DNA of 64,000 bases from Oscillospiraceae bacterium. GTDB taxonomy: Bacteria > Bacillota > Clostridia > Oscillospirales > Ruminococcaceae. This document shows, piece by piece, positions 7,949 to 16,480 of the stretch. Positions within the stretch are counted from its first letter, which is position 1; the number at the start of each line of letters is the position of its first letter. The stretch lies in contig JAFWEV010000033.1 in NCBI GenBank assembly GCA_017512745.1, positions 1-64,000 of the forward strand, read 5' to 3'. The translations under genes and the position numbers were made by a program. Under the pieces are notes generated by a model. The model saw only the letters and a program-made list of their open reading frames with translations, was not told where the DNA came from and made no database searches.

Positions 7949-9574
7949 ATGAGAAAACTCTTTTATAACGCAAAAGTATATGTAAGAAGCGGCGAATTTG
8001 CCGAAGCAGTACTTGTAAACGGTTCAGATATTGAGGCAGTAGGTTCGACCGAAGCTCTCATGGTACAGGCTCCCGACGCCGAGCAGATAGACTGCGGCGG
8101 TCATACGATGATCCCGGGATTCAATGATTCCCACTGTCACCTGCTCTCTCTGGGCGCCCAGATGAACAGACCGCATATCAGCAACATCAAGTCCATTGAC
8201 GCGATGATCGATGTATGCAGGCAGTTCGTCGAAGATCATCCTAATGTATGCCAGGACGGCCTCCTCGGTTCCGGCTGGAACCAGGACCTCTTCACAGAAG
8301 GTGAAAAAAGGATCCCCACAAGACATGATCTCGACAGGATCTCGACCGAATTCCCCGTAGTTCTCGAGAGAACATGCGGACATATCCTCACATGCAACAC
8401 AAAAGCTATCGAAATGCTCGGTCTTGACGAGAACTCCCCCGACCTTACGGACGGAAGCTTCTGGAGAGAGGGAAACGGTTATCCCAGCGGCGTGTTCGCA
8501 GAAAATGCATGTTATCTGCCGATCGGTCTTATAGCAGCTCTTTCACCCGAGCAGATCAGAGAAAACTATCTTGCCGCAATGAAATACGCCACTTCTCTCG
8601 GCGTAACAAGTGTTCAGTCGAACGACGTATCTCTCAACAAGGATCCCAACGGCATCATCAAGGGTGTCATAAAAGACATCTATGAGAACGGCGATCCCAC
8701 AATGAGATACAGATATCAGATCTGCTGTTACACACCCGAAGAGATCCGCGAATCAGCAGAGAGCGGTATGTTCGCAAAGAGGGGCCAGCTGCTGTGCGAC
8801 AGAATGGTCGCCATCGGCCCGCTGAAGCTCTTCAAAGACGGTTCCCTCGGAGCAAGAACAGCCCTCATGAGGACCGACTATGCGGACGATCCCGGCAATC
8901 TCGGAATGGACTGCATCCCGCAGGAGCAAATGGACGAGCTCGTCAGAACAGCTGATGAGTACGGAATCCAGGTGGTGACACACGTTATTGGAGACGGCGC
9001 CGTAGAAGGCACCATCGAGAGTTATGAGAAAGTCATCGGCGACGGTCCCAACACCAATCGCCACGCTCTCATCCACTGCCAGATAACAGACAGCGCCATG
9101 ATGGAGAGGATCAGAAGAGACGATATCAGGATCTTCTACCAGCCGATATTCCTTAACTATGACCTTCATGTCGTAGAGTCCAGAGTAGGAAAAGAGATGG
9201 CCTCCACATCATATGCATTCGGAACGGCAATAAGAAACGGCACACATACATCCTTCGGAACAGATTCCCCTGTCGAGGATATCAACCCGTTCGACGGAGT
9301 CTTCTCCGCAGTTACCCGTAAGGATCTCAGATGCTTCCCCGAGGGAGGCTTCTATCCGGAAGAATGCGTAACAGTCGAGCAGGCTATCGACGCATACACG
9401 ATCGGAAGCGCGGAAGCCGAGTTTGCAGAATCCTGGAAGGGCCGCATCGCCCCGGGTTATGTCGCAGACCTCGTAGTTCTCGACAGAGACATCTTCACAG
9501 TTCCTCACGACGAGATCAAAGACATCCGTCCGCTGTGCACGATATATAACGGTAACGTTGTCTATCAGAAATAA
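7949..9574 (+). CDS. YtcJ-like metal-dependent amidohydrolase
   Basis: 541 residues of the amidohydrolase superfamily (amidohydrolase_3 / YtcJ type). The protein has the metal-binding HXH (His62, His64 in GFNDSHCHL), later histidines in HVIGDGAVEG and IHCQITD, and the terminal metal Asp in FGTDSPVEDINPF, followed by the usual AGYVADLVVLDRDIF beta-sandwich return. The ATG at 7949 is preferred over an in-frame start 30 nt upstream, which lies inside the permease gene. It is the second gene of the lysine-riboswitch operon, so it may release lysine from an N-acyl or lactam derivative; the substrate is not known. It lacks a signal peptide. Confidence 0.9.
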   Translation: MRKLFYNAKVYVRSGEFAEAVLVNGSDIEAVGSTEALMVQAPDAEQIDCGGHTMIPGFNDSHCHLLSLGAQMNRPHISNIKSIDAMIDVCRQFVEDHPNVCQDGLLGSGWNQDLFTEGEKRIPTRHDLDRISTEFPVVLERTCGHILTCNTKAIEMLGLDENSPDLTDGSFWREGNGYPSGVFAENACYLPIGLIAALSPEQIRENYLAAMKYATSLGVTSVQSNDVSLNKDPNGIIKGVIKDIYENGDPTMRYRYQICCYTPEEIRESAESGMFAKRGQLLCDRMVAIGPLKLFKDGSLGARTALMRTDYADDPGNLGMDCIPQEQMDELVRTADEYGIQVVTHVIGDGAVEGTIESYEKVIGDGPNTNRHALIHCQITDSAMMERIRRDDIRIFYQPIFLNYDLHVVESRVGKEMASTSYAFGTAIRNGTHTSFGTDSPVEDINPFDGVFSAVTRKDLRCFPEGGFYPEECVTVEQAIDAYTIGSAEAEFAESWKGRIAPGYVADLVVLDRDIFTVPHDEIKDIRPLCTIYNGNVVYQK

Positions 9575-9591
9575 TCCCAATCAATATTACA

Positions 9592-9628
9592 AAAGATCGG
9601 TTGCCTGAACGGCAGCCGATCTTTTTCT
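9592..9628 (+). terminator. Intrinsic terminator after the amidohydrolase
   Basis: AAAGATCGG-T-TGCC / GGCA-G-CCGATCTTT hairpin followed by a T-run. It lies between convergent genes and may also serve the minus-strand VOC gene. Confidence 0.85.
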
Positions 9629-9648
9629 GTTTATGTTATTTTGTTTTT

Positions 9649-10023
9649 TCAGAGCTCACAGAATAATTCTATCTCCTCGCCCAGCGGACCATAGCAGAAT
9701 GCCATCCTCAACGGAAACTCGGGTACAGATGGTATCACGGCATTATCAGGTCCCTTGAAGATCTCATAACCTGCTTTCCTGACTCTGTCCGCAAGTCCAT
9801 CCACATCATCAGTTGCAAGAGCAAAATGATTTATAACGCCTTTTTCAAAATCCTCGGTGCCATTGGTGAATACTTCTATGAGCCCGTTTCCGGTATCGAA
9901 CATGATTCCCCCTGCCCATTCACGGCAGACGCTCATCCCGAGAACGCCTTCGTAGAAACCTTTTATCTCTTCCAGCTGTTCAGGCCTGCATTTCATTGAT
10001 ACATGGTGGATACCTTTGACCAT
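9649..10023 (-). CDS. VOC (glyoxalase/bleomycin-resistance fold) family protein
   Basis: 124 residues with a vicinal-oxygen-chelate fold: an opening GIHHVSMKC, FYEGVLGM in the first module, and HFALATDDVDGLADRVRKAG in the second. His6, a His in the second module and a Glu near the end (EIELFCEL) could form the metal site. Such proteins are lyases, dioxygenases or isomerases such as methylglyoxal-processing enzymes. No neighbour fixes the substrate. The ATG follows AAGGAGAAC. Confidence 0.85.
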   Translation of the reverse strand: MVKGIHHVSMKCRPEQLEEIKGFYEGVLGMSVCREWAGGIMFDTGNGLIEVFTNGTEDFEKGVINHFALATDDVDGLADRVRKAGYEIFKGPDNAVIPSVPEFPLRMAFCYGPLGEEIELFCEL

Positions 10024-10075
10024 ATCTGTTCTCCTTTGGATATGTTGCTGTCAATCCGGTTCACGCGCAGTGAAA

Positions 10076-10552
10076 TTAATCCGTCTTCTTTTTTGAGATG
10101 ACTGCTCCACTCAGTCCTTCGAATCTGTCTTCCAGTTCTGTCAGCAGCTTATTGTCAGCGTCGGAATACTCTTTATACTCCCAAAGCTGATATAATTCCG
10201 GTCCTTTGCCGACAGCGGAATCTGCAAAGGAGAAGTCCCACCTCCACTGGCTGTAGTCCGTCACAAATAGATCGCTCTTTTTCCGGTCTGTGAGAGAGAG
10301 AATATTCTTCTGATTGATAAAGACCAGAAAACTCTTTACTGCATCCTCAGAAACGGAATAAACAGTCTCTATAAGGGGATCTCTGAAACTGTCGCGGTCA
10401 AGACTCGATATTATCCACTTGCCGTCTTTATCCTTTTTAAGGCTTTCATAGTGGCTTTGTCCGTTCATATCCCCATATCCCGGGCTGTGATCAAGGCCGA
10501 GAAAATCTTCGAAATTAACCTGCTTCCTGTTCATCTTTTTCCCAAAATGCAT
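10076..10552 (-). CDS. Hypothetical protein
   Basis: 158 residues, acidic and soluble, with no motif I recognise. The ATG at 10552 is chosen because GGAGGAG lies 8 nt upstream; an in-frame start at 10621 would add 23 residues and overlap the preceding gene by four bases. The protein contains a run of aromatic and charged residues (DYSQWRWDFSFAD) and a basic C-terminus. It follows a DUF3592 membrane protein with a gap of about 65 bp, so the two are likely co-transcribed. Function unknown. Confidence 0.65.
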   Translation of the reverse strand: MHFGKKMNRKQVNFEDFLGLDHSPGYGDMNGQSHYESLKKDKDGKWIISSLDRDSFRDPLIETVYSVSEDAVKSFLVFINQKNILSLTDRKKSDLFVTDYSQWRWDFSFADSAVGKGPELYQLWEYKEYSDADNKLLTELEDRFEGLSGAVISKKKTD

Positions 10553-10617
10553 TACCGTATCTCCTCCTGACAGTGTATATATCTGAATATGTTCCCGCAG
10601 TTGCAGCATAAATAAAA

Positions 10618-11043
10618 TCAATAATGTGGACTTTTTGCCCGCATCAGAACTACTCCGCTTACAGTGATGACGAAGGATACTGCCGCAACGATAATAAGGT
10701 ATATCATCATACCCTTTGAGTCATACCTTATATCCATCGGATCGTCGGGATTATAGAAGATCTCTATCTGTTTTCCCACTTCAAAATCCGGATCGGAAAA
10801 AGGCGCCTCCACATGCCTGTATGACTTACCTTCAGCGGAATAATCAATGTAATACGTTGTCCTTAGCGTATTTGAGTCTCCGTCGTTGACCCATTCATCA
10901 TATGAATCGGTTATAACGGCGTTTGTTTTTATATAGTTTTCATTCGGCTGCCGCAAATGGACAAATATCATCACGGCAATGGATGCAAGGCACAATATCG
11001 CCGCAAATTTGACAAGTGCTTTAGGATTAAATGTTATCTGCAT
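10618..11043 (-). CDS. DUF3592-like membrane protein
   Basis: 141 residues with a transmembrane helix near each end (about 10-28 and 113-134) and an exposed middle domain containing VEAPFSDPDFEVGKQIEIFYNPDDPMDIRYDS. The GXXIXIFYNPXDP segment is typical of DUF3592 proteins. This family has no known function. It sits among other small membrane or exported proteins on the same strand. Confidence 0.8.
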   Translation of the reverse strand: MQITFNPKALVKFAAILCLASIAVMIFVHLRQPNENYIKTNAVITDSYDEWVNDGDSNTLRTTYYIDYSAEGKSYRHVEAPFSDPDFEVGKQIEIFYNPDDPMDIRYDSKGMMIYLIIVAAVSFVITVSGVVLMRAKSPHY

Positions 11044-11098
11044 AGTATGGGTATCTCCATTTCAGGTATCTGCTGAATACACTATGTTTTGCCTGATC

Positions 11099-11758
11099 TC
11101 AGTTCTTACAGACAAAATCTCTGATCAGATGACCTATCTTCTCGTTGTGCTCGATATACGACCCGTGGGTCTCTCCCTTCAGGATCTTAAGCTCCGACTT
11201 CGGGATACATCTTGCTATATGCCTCGTTTCTCCCTCGCGGATCAGATCCTTGCTGCCAGCCAGCACCAGCGTGTCCGCTCTGATGCTCTTAAGCAGATCA
11301 TCGGATATATGCGGCTCTTTGATCATGAGTTCGAGCATCGGGTCTTTTTTCACTATATTTTTGGCATTTATAACAACTCTGATCCAAAGTTTTGCGCCGC
11401 GCGGAGTGAGATTCGCTCCGCTCACGATCAGTTTCGTGATCCTCGGACACTTTGCCGCTGCTATCAGTCCGATTATTCCTCCGTCACTGAACCCATAGAA
11501 CACGACATCATTGAGATCGTGCTTTTCAATAAATCTGATCACATCCTCCGCCATGTCCGTATAGTGCAGAACAGGTACTTTAGTACTCGCGCCATGACCT
11601 CTGCTGTCCAGGCAGTAGCATGTGAAGCTATCCTTGAGGATCTCGACCGATTCGTCGAAGATCGTATGGTCTTCACCGTTTCCGTGAATCATCACAAGAG
11701 GTCTTCCGCTTCCTGTTATTTCATAATTGATATCAATTCCGTTAATATGTTCGATCAT
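11099..11758 (-). CDS. Alpha/beta-fold hydrolase
   Basis: 219-residue alpha/beta hydrolase. The oxyanion-hole segment is MIHGNGED (23-30), the nucleophile elbow is GFSDGG with Ser91, the probable acid is the Asp in LVLAGSKDLI, and the general base is the His in GETHGSYI. These complete a Ser-Asp-His triad, so it is likely active as an esterase, lactonase or related enzyme. No signal peptide is seen, so it is cytoplasmic. Neighbours give no substrate. Confidence 0.9.
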   Translation of the reverse strand: MIEHINGIDINYEITGSGRPLVMIHGNGEDHTIFDESVEILKDSFTCYCLDSRGHGASTKVPVLHYTDMAEDVIRFIEKHDLNDVVFYGFSDGGIIGLIAAAKCPRITKLIVSGANLTPRGAKLWIRVVINAKNIVKKDPMLELMIKEPHISDDLLKSIRADTLVLAGSKDLIREGETRHIARCIPKSELKILKGETHGSYIEHNEKIGHLIRDFVCKN

Positions 11759-11840
11759 AGTGACTCCTTCATCGTAATAATATTCAAGAACCGCTCCCCG
11801 AAACAGACTTGCTCTTTCCTGAAACGGATCATATTCTCTG

Positions 11841-12389
11841 TTACTTTGACATTTGTTCTTCCTTCAGTCCGATGCAGTACCGTTCAAATCGGATCGCTTT
11901 GTCAGTTGTCTCGAACTCGAACACCTGCATATCCCCTTTGTCACCGTTCCAATAGATAAATGTCCATGGCCCGCTGCCTCCGGATGTCGGTTCCTGAGCA
12001 TCTCTGGATTCAACCGTTCCGCCGGTAATGAATTCCATGAACTGAGCCCACTGTTCATCAGTGAGTTCCATAGACCCGTGATCTGTTATATCCTTTTCAT
12101 CAAGCCAGCCGTATTCCGCATCAGACTCCCTCTTCTCGTGATAGAACATGTGTTTTCCATCCTCCACATAGAAGCGGTATCTCTGAAATTCCGGATTGTA
12201 ATTGATGTTGCTGTAAGTCCAGTAAAAATCGGTAATATCCTTCTCTGTGGGCTTCTTCCCGACAATATATGATCTTTTAAACATTCCCAGCGACATGAGA
12301 ACGACTGCAACGGCAATGACCGCCACGCAGCAGATGATGACTGCTGCCGTTCTCTTCCCCTTTCTCTTGTTATTCTTTTCAGCTGACAT
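11841..12389 (-). CDS. Hypothetical membrane-anchored protein
   Basis: 182 residues with a very basic start (KNNKRKGKR) followed by a single hydrophobic helix at about 14-33, then an extracytoplasmic domain of about 145 residues rich in aromatics, acids and glycine. It is probably a type II membrane-anchored protein. No Cys lipobox is present at the helix end. The exposed domain resembles no family I can name. It belongs to a run of small same-strand genes of unknown role. Confidence 0.7.
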   Translation of the reverse strand: MSAEKNNKRKGKRTAAVIICCVAVIAVAVVLMSLGMFKRSYIVGKKPTEKDITDFYWTYSNINYNPEFQRYRFYVEDGKHMFYHEKRESDAEYGWLDEKDITDHGSMELTDEQWAQFMEFITGGTVESRDAQEPTSGGSGPWTFIYWNGDKGDMQVFEFETTDKAIRFERYCIGLKEEQMSK

Positions 12390-12496
12390 TTTTTTTAGTT
12401 CCCTTTACATACGGAATTTGGGTATTTGCTTTATTCAGTATACCAAATTGTATTCTGCCGCCCATCGTCCAGATGAACGGATTCCGGACTCCCCTG

Positions 12497-13159
12497 TCAC
12501 AGCCATACCGAACTGTCTTTTCCCGAGCCTATCTCAAAATGATATTTCACTATTCCGAGATCTACTTTTGAATACGGACCGAATCCGGCTTTCGCGGAAA
12601 CCTTTCCGCCTCTCAGCTCCAGTCTGAATTTCTGCTGGTTTATCGCCGTAGGAGCCAGAAGAGCCGCCTCTACTCCTTCTCTGAACCAGTCGGGCGAGGA
12701 AGCGTCGATATTGCTGATATCCCCAGCGGGTTTTCCCCTGTGCTCGGTTCCTGATGTTTCTCCGTATCCCAGGGCTATGACCATATATAACTTTTCTCCG
12801 GGGCGGATATCCACTGCAGCCTTCCCTTTCTTATATGTCAGCGCCACCCAGCAGGAATTGATCCCGAGGCACTGCGCAAGGAGAACTATCCTCTCTCCCC
12901 AGTAGCCGATCTCCACATCTTTTCCTCCCGGTCCGACAAGAGCCAGATAGTTCCTGCAGTTTCTGAATTTGCCGTATCCGGGTTTCCCTGCGCTGAAAGC
13001 TTCAGGCTCATCAGTGACGAGCTGAATATTGAGTCCGCTCAGACCGTTGCAGACCTTGATCTCCGCTTCGAGTTCTTTCACCGCTTCCGCTTCAAGCGGA
13101 AGATCTTTGAAGGCTCTTACTGAATGCCTCTCTCTTATCGCTTCTCTTATATCCACCAT
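12497..13159 (-). CDS. Nitroreductase-family flavoprotein
   Basis: 220 residues. The N-terminus has the FMN-phosphate segment RERHSVRAFKD, and later regions give the fold WVALTYKKGK and the C-terminal APTAINQQKFRLEL, which resembles the putative nitroreductase branch (Nitroreductase_2) common in clostridia. Such enzymes use FMN and NAD(P)H to reduce nitro or quinone-like substrates. Its start lies 11 bp after the end of the cyclodeaminase gene, suggesting co-transcription. Substrate unknown. Confidence 0.85.
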   Translation of the reverse strand: MVDIREAIRERHSVRAFKDLPLEAEAVKELEAEIKVCNGLSGLNIQLVTDEPEAFSAGKPGYGKFRNCRNYLALVGPGGKDVEIGYWGERIVLLAQCLGINSCWVALTYKKGKAAVDIRPGEKLYMVIALGYGETSGTEHRGKPAGDISNIDASSPDWFREGVEAALLAPTAINQQKFRLELRGGKVSAKAGFGPYSKVDLGIVKYHFEIGSGKDSSVWL

Positions 13160-13170
13160 CGCTCACCGTC

Positions 13171-13773
13171 TTAGAGCAGTTCCGCGAACTCTTTTTTTAT
13201 GCTGTCTCTCTTTTCGTCCGCAGCGCTGCAGAATCCTTCGTCTTTTATGTATGGGATATTTGCGTCCACATTGTTTTCCGCACAGATGATCGCTGTTCTT
13301 AAACACTGCTTTGCCGCCGCGAGATCACTTTCTATGGACTTGAGATAGCCGGTATCGCTGATCCTGCGGCACAATTTTATACCATCAAGGCATGTTCCCA
13401 TCATCTCAAGCGGAACACTGAGCGCACTCTTCATAGAAGTCTGCATACATGCCGTTCTCTCTGCTTTTTTCTCTTCTGTATCTTTCGGAAGAGCCATTGC
13501 CTTTATTACGCTGTCATATGCCGCCGCATCCATGTTTGCAAGATCGATAAATCTTCTCATGACCGTTTTTGCCTCATTTGCCAGCAGGAGCAGCTCGTCC
13601 CTGAGATCAGTCATCTTCTTACTCGCAGCTGACACTTCGCATACCATGGAGGCAAGCGCCATAGCCTGGGCTCCGTTCAGACCTGCGACGGCGCCGCCGC
13701 CGGGAGCGGGGCTGGATGAAGCCAGTTCTTCAACAAATGATGACACCGTCATTTTCCCGAAATCAAAATCCAC
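13171..13773 (-). CDS. fchA: Cyclodeaminase/cyclohydrolase family protein (FchA-like)
   Basis: 200-residue helical protein with the family signature SSPAPGGGAVAGLNGAQAMA at 19-38, followed by MVCEVS. Members are formimidoyl-THF cyclodeaminases or methenyl-THF cyclohydrolases; both act on folate one-carbon units. The length matches stand-alone FchA of purine-fermenting clostridia. Folate and serine genes nearby (L-serine dehydratase, a 5-formyl-THF cyclo-ligase-like gene) support a one-carbon role, but no formiminotransferase or formate-THF ligase is visible here. The symbol is by family resemblance. Confidence 0.85.
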   Translation of the reverse strand: MDFDFGKMTVSSFVEELASSSPAPGGGAVAGLNGAQAMALASMVCEVSAASKKMTDLRDELLLLANEAKTVMRRFIDLANMDAAAYDSVIKAMALPKDTEEKKAERTACMQTSMKSALSVPLEMMGTCLDGIKLCRRISDTGYLKSIESDLAAAKQCLRTAIICAENNVDANIPYIKDEGFCSAADEKRDSIKKEFAELL

Positions 13774-13851
13774 TTTCGGATGCCTCCTCTGCCCAAGACG
13801 AATTCAATTTGTGCTATCATTATAATAACAAAAATATGTGAGGTCCTGTAG

Positions 13852-14436
13852 TTGAATATCGAATTACCATTCATCACTGTTGCCGGTCATTACGGCGGAG
13901 ATCAGTACAAGTATCCCAGAGCAAGAATGCGTCTGGGCGGATGCTCTACTGTTTGTGCATGTCATGCCGCAACGCTGATAGCACTGAATGACCCTGAAAG
14001 AAATGCGCTAAGTCCTCTGGAGTCTCTCACTGTGACCAGAAAGGATTTCAATGCCTTTGGAGTTACAATGTTCAAATATGTGTATCCGGGATTCAGAGGA
14101 ATGCCGGAAACTGCCATCTTCGAAAGAAGTTTTTCTGAATATGCGGATTCCGTAGGCTGCAGAGTCACCTACTCTTCTCTTCAGGGATCGGCTTCCTATG
14201 AAGAGGCACGCAGATTTGTAGAAGAAGCTCTCGGACAGGGGAAATATATTCAGTTTCTTCTTCTGAAGTATAAAAATAAGCTGTTCGATGACATCGAATG
14301 GCACTGGTTCACAATAACAGGGATCAATGATGATACGATCGTCTTTTCATCATTCGGAGAGAGATGCGAGGCTCAGCTCTCCCTGCTGTGGGGTACAGGT
14401 TATGATGAAAAAGGCGGTATGCTGATCATCCAATGA
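13852..14436 (+). CDS. Hypothetical protein with possible papain-like (C39-like) fold
   Basis: 194 residues, not a family I can name. It has a GGCSTVCACHAATL segment near residue 30 and an EWHWFTITGI segment near residue 145. The order Cys-helix then HWFTI-beta is that of papain-like or C39-like cysteine peptidases. The only plausible start is TTG at 13852, since an in-frame TAG lies three bases upstream; a weak GTGAGG site precedes it. The gene is divergent from fchA-like and ends 16 bp before the L-serine dehydratase start, with which it is probably co-transcribed. Catalysis is inference. Confidence 0.7.
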   Translation: MNIELPFITVAGHYGGDQYKYPRARMRLGGCSTVCACHAATLIALNDPERNALSPLESLTVTRKDFNAFGVTMFKYVYPGFRGMPETAIFERSFSEYADSVGCRVTYSSLQGSASYEEARRFVEEALGQGKYIQFLLLKYKNKLFDDIEWHWFTITGINDDTIVFSSFGERCEAQLSLLWGTGYDEKGGMLIIQ

Positions 14437-14452
14437 TCGGGAGGTGTTTCAT

Positions 14453-15655
14453 TTGAAATCTATCCGCGGAGTATACAAGGTCGGAAGAGGTCCGTCGAGT
14501 TCTCACACGATAGGTCCGTCCCGTGCAGCCTCATACCTCAAGCAGAAGTATTCCGAGGCAGAGGGATTCAGGGTCACTCTGCAGGGTTCCCTTGCCCTTA
14601 CAGGCAAAGGGCACGGAACTGAAAATGCCATCGTTGAGGAATTAAAACCATATCCATGCACGGTATCATATGACCTCGAAACGGAGAAACTTCATCATCC
14701 CAATACCATGATAGTCGAGGCCTATAATGAAAACGGGATCGTGACCGACACCGCTGTTGTGGAAAGTGTGGGAGGCGGAGATGTCGTCATAGACGGTGAG
14801 AGCATAGACACGTGGGACGACGTATACCCCCACAGCACATGGGCGGATATCAGCAGTTACTGTGAAAAAGAGCACATAGGGCTGTATGATTACGTGTTCA
14901 GATTCGAGGATGAGAACATCGAGGATTTCCTGCGATTCATCTGGGACACCATGAAGGACGAGATAACCGACGGCGTTCACACTGACGGGATACTCCCGGG
15001 CGGTCTCAACGTCATAAGGAAGGCAAAACGCCTCTGGAACAGCGGAAATCTGGATATAGGAAATCCGGCCGATTTCAATCGCACTGTCTGTGCTTTTGCA
15101 TATGCCGCAAGCGAACAGAATGCCTCAAACGGAATCGTTGTCACTGCTCCCACATGCGGATCATGCGGGGTCGTTCCGGCAGTCCTCTTTGCTTCCCAGA
15201 TTGCTGAGAACTATCAGGATTCGGATATCGTACGTGCTCTCGCAGTCGCCGGTATTATAGGCAATCTCATAAAGACCAACGCTTCGGTAAGCGGCGCCGA
15301 ATGCGGATGCCAGGCGGAGATAGGTTCAGCCTGTTCCATGGCTGCCGCTGCAGTCGCCGAACTCGAACACCTCTCACTCGCTCAGATAGAGAGCGCCGCG
15401 GAGATCGCCATGGAGCATCATCTCGGACTTACCTGCGACCCTGTAGCCGGGCTTGTTCAGATACCGTGCATTGAGCGCAACGCCGTCGCAGCGACCGAGG
15501 CTCTGACTGCAGAATCCCTTGCAAAGTATCTCACATCCACACAGAAGATCTCCTTCGATGCTGTCGTGAAGACCATGTATGAGACCGGACTGGATCTCAG
15601 CCATATGTATAAAGAAACTTCCATGGGCGGTCTCGCAAAGCTATATATCAACTAG
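14453..15655 (+). CDS. sdaA: L-serine ammonia-lyase, iron-sulfur-dependent, fused single chain
   Basis: About 400 residues joining the beta domain (GRGPSSSHTIGPSRAA near the start) with the alpha domain (TAPTCGSCGVVPAVLFA, then GAECGCQAEIGSACSMAAA, then CDPVAGLVQIPCIERNA). The conserved cysteines hold an oxygen-sensitive [4Fe-4S] cluster that dehydrates L-serine to pyruvate and ammonia. Gram-positives often split alpha and beta; here they are one chain. The TTG at 14453 lies 8 nt after GGGAGG and is preferred to an in-frame GTG at 14444 that overlaps that site. A strong terminator follows. Confidence 0.95.
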   Translation: MKSIRGVYKVGRGPSSSHTIGPSRAASYLKQKYSEAEGFRVTLQGSLALTGKGHGTENAIVEELKPYPCTVSYDLETEKLHHPNTMIVEAYNENGIVTDTAVVESVGGGDVVIDGESIDTWDDVYPHSTWADISSYCEKEHIGLYDYVFRFEDENIEDFLRFIWDTMKDEITDGVHTDGILPGGLNVIRKAKRLWNSGNLDIGNPADFNRTVCAFAYAASEQNASNGIVVTAPTCGSCGVVPAVLFASQIAENYQDSDIVRALAVAGIIGNLIKTNASVSGAECGCQAEIGSACSMAAAAVAELEHLSLAQIESAAEIAMEHHLGLTCDPVAGLVQIPCIERNAVAATEALTAESLAKYLTSTQKISFDAVVKTMYETGLDLSHMYKETSMGGLAKLYIN

Positions 15656-15670
15656 TTCAAAAACGAATTA

Positions 15671-15701
15671 CAGCCTGTTGCAAATGCAACAGGCTGTTTT
15701 T
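15671..15701 (+). terminator. Intrinsic terminator after sdaA
   Basis: Perfect 11-bp stem CAGCCTGTTGC / GCAACAGGCTG with an AAAT loop and five T residues. It lies between convergent genes. Confidence 0.93.
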
Positions 15702-15713
15702 GTTATCTCTCGA

Positions 15714-16463
15714 TTATCTGCAGGCTATCTCCCACCACAGTTCCTGTAGAGGAGGTATCCTTCCCAGCATATCCTTGTCGAGTTTGCTCCATATTACTCC
15801 TTTTGTCGGTCTGGCAAACTCATTTCTCGTCTTTATGACTCTGGTAGGCGTGACTATCCAGTCTATGGCAGTATCATGTTCGGTGACTTCAACGTCTATA
15901 TCCGTGACCTGACAGTCATGTCCGACTCCGACGATGACAGAAGAGTCATCAACGAGACCCACTGTGTACTGCATCGCCCATTCGAGGTCAAAGTATCCGT
16001 GACCTTTGCCGAATCTTATGCCGGACATGGTCATTGCGCTTGCTCCTGTTACAAGAAGATCGACGTGTCCAACCTTCTCCTTGAGTTCTTTGAGTGTGCA
16101 GTGTTTCCAGAAACGCTGTACCCCGTCAAGAGTCGATGCCAGTTCCTCCTTGCCTTCGGGAATGCAGCCAGGTTCCACAAGGAAGAATCCTCTCGAGATG
16201 CCGTAATTGGTCATGATCATGGTCTTTCCGTCCTTGATTATGATCTCTCTCAGATGCTCGAGATTGTTGTCAGGTGTGACAAAAACAGTTTTTGCCTGTT
16301 TGTAGAAATCCTGTTTCACAAACAGTTCCGCTCCTTCTTCACTGCCCTCGTAATCGGTAATGAATTCCGCAAAGTCAAAAGAGAATCTCGAGTCCGGTCT
16401 CGCGACTTTTCTCAGTTCTTCCCAGATCCTTACTCTCTCTTCTCCTGCATCGATCTTTCCCAT
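15714..16463 (-). CDS. 5-formyltetrahydrofolate cyclo-ligase family protein (MTHFSD-like branch)
   Basis: About 249 residues. The C-terminal half carries RFGKGHGYFDLEWAM and VGVGHDCQV, the phosphate/folate-binding features of 5-formyl-THF cyclo-ligase, in the divergent form seen in MTHFSD-like and archaeal members. Classical enzymes convert 5-formyl-THF to methenyl-THF with ATP. The ATG at 16463 follows GGGGAGG by six bases; a longer reading from 16571 would run into the CPBP gene. The folate neighbours (FchA-like) fit. Whether this branch has the classical activity is uncertain. Confidence 0.82.
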   Translation of the reverse strand: MGKIDAGEERVRIWEELRKVARPDSRFSFDFAEFITDYEGSEEGAELFVKQDFYKQAKTVFVTPDNNLEHLREIIIKDGKTMIMTNYGISRGFFLVEPGCIPEGKEELASTLDGVQRFWKHCTLKELKEKVGHVDLLVTGASAMTMSGIRFGKGHGYFDLEWAMQYTVGLVDDSSVIVGVGHDCQVTDIDVEVTEHDTAIDWIVTPTRVIKTRNEFARPTKGVIWSKLDKDMLGRIPPLQELWWEIACR

Positions 16464-16480
16464 ATTGTTCCTCCCCGGGA

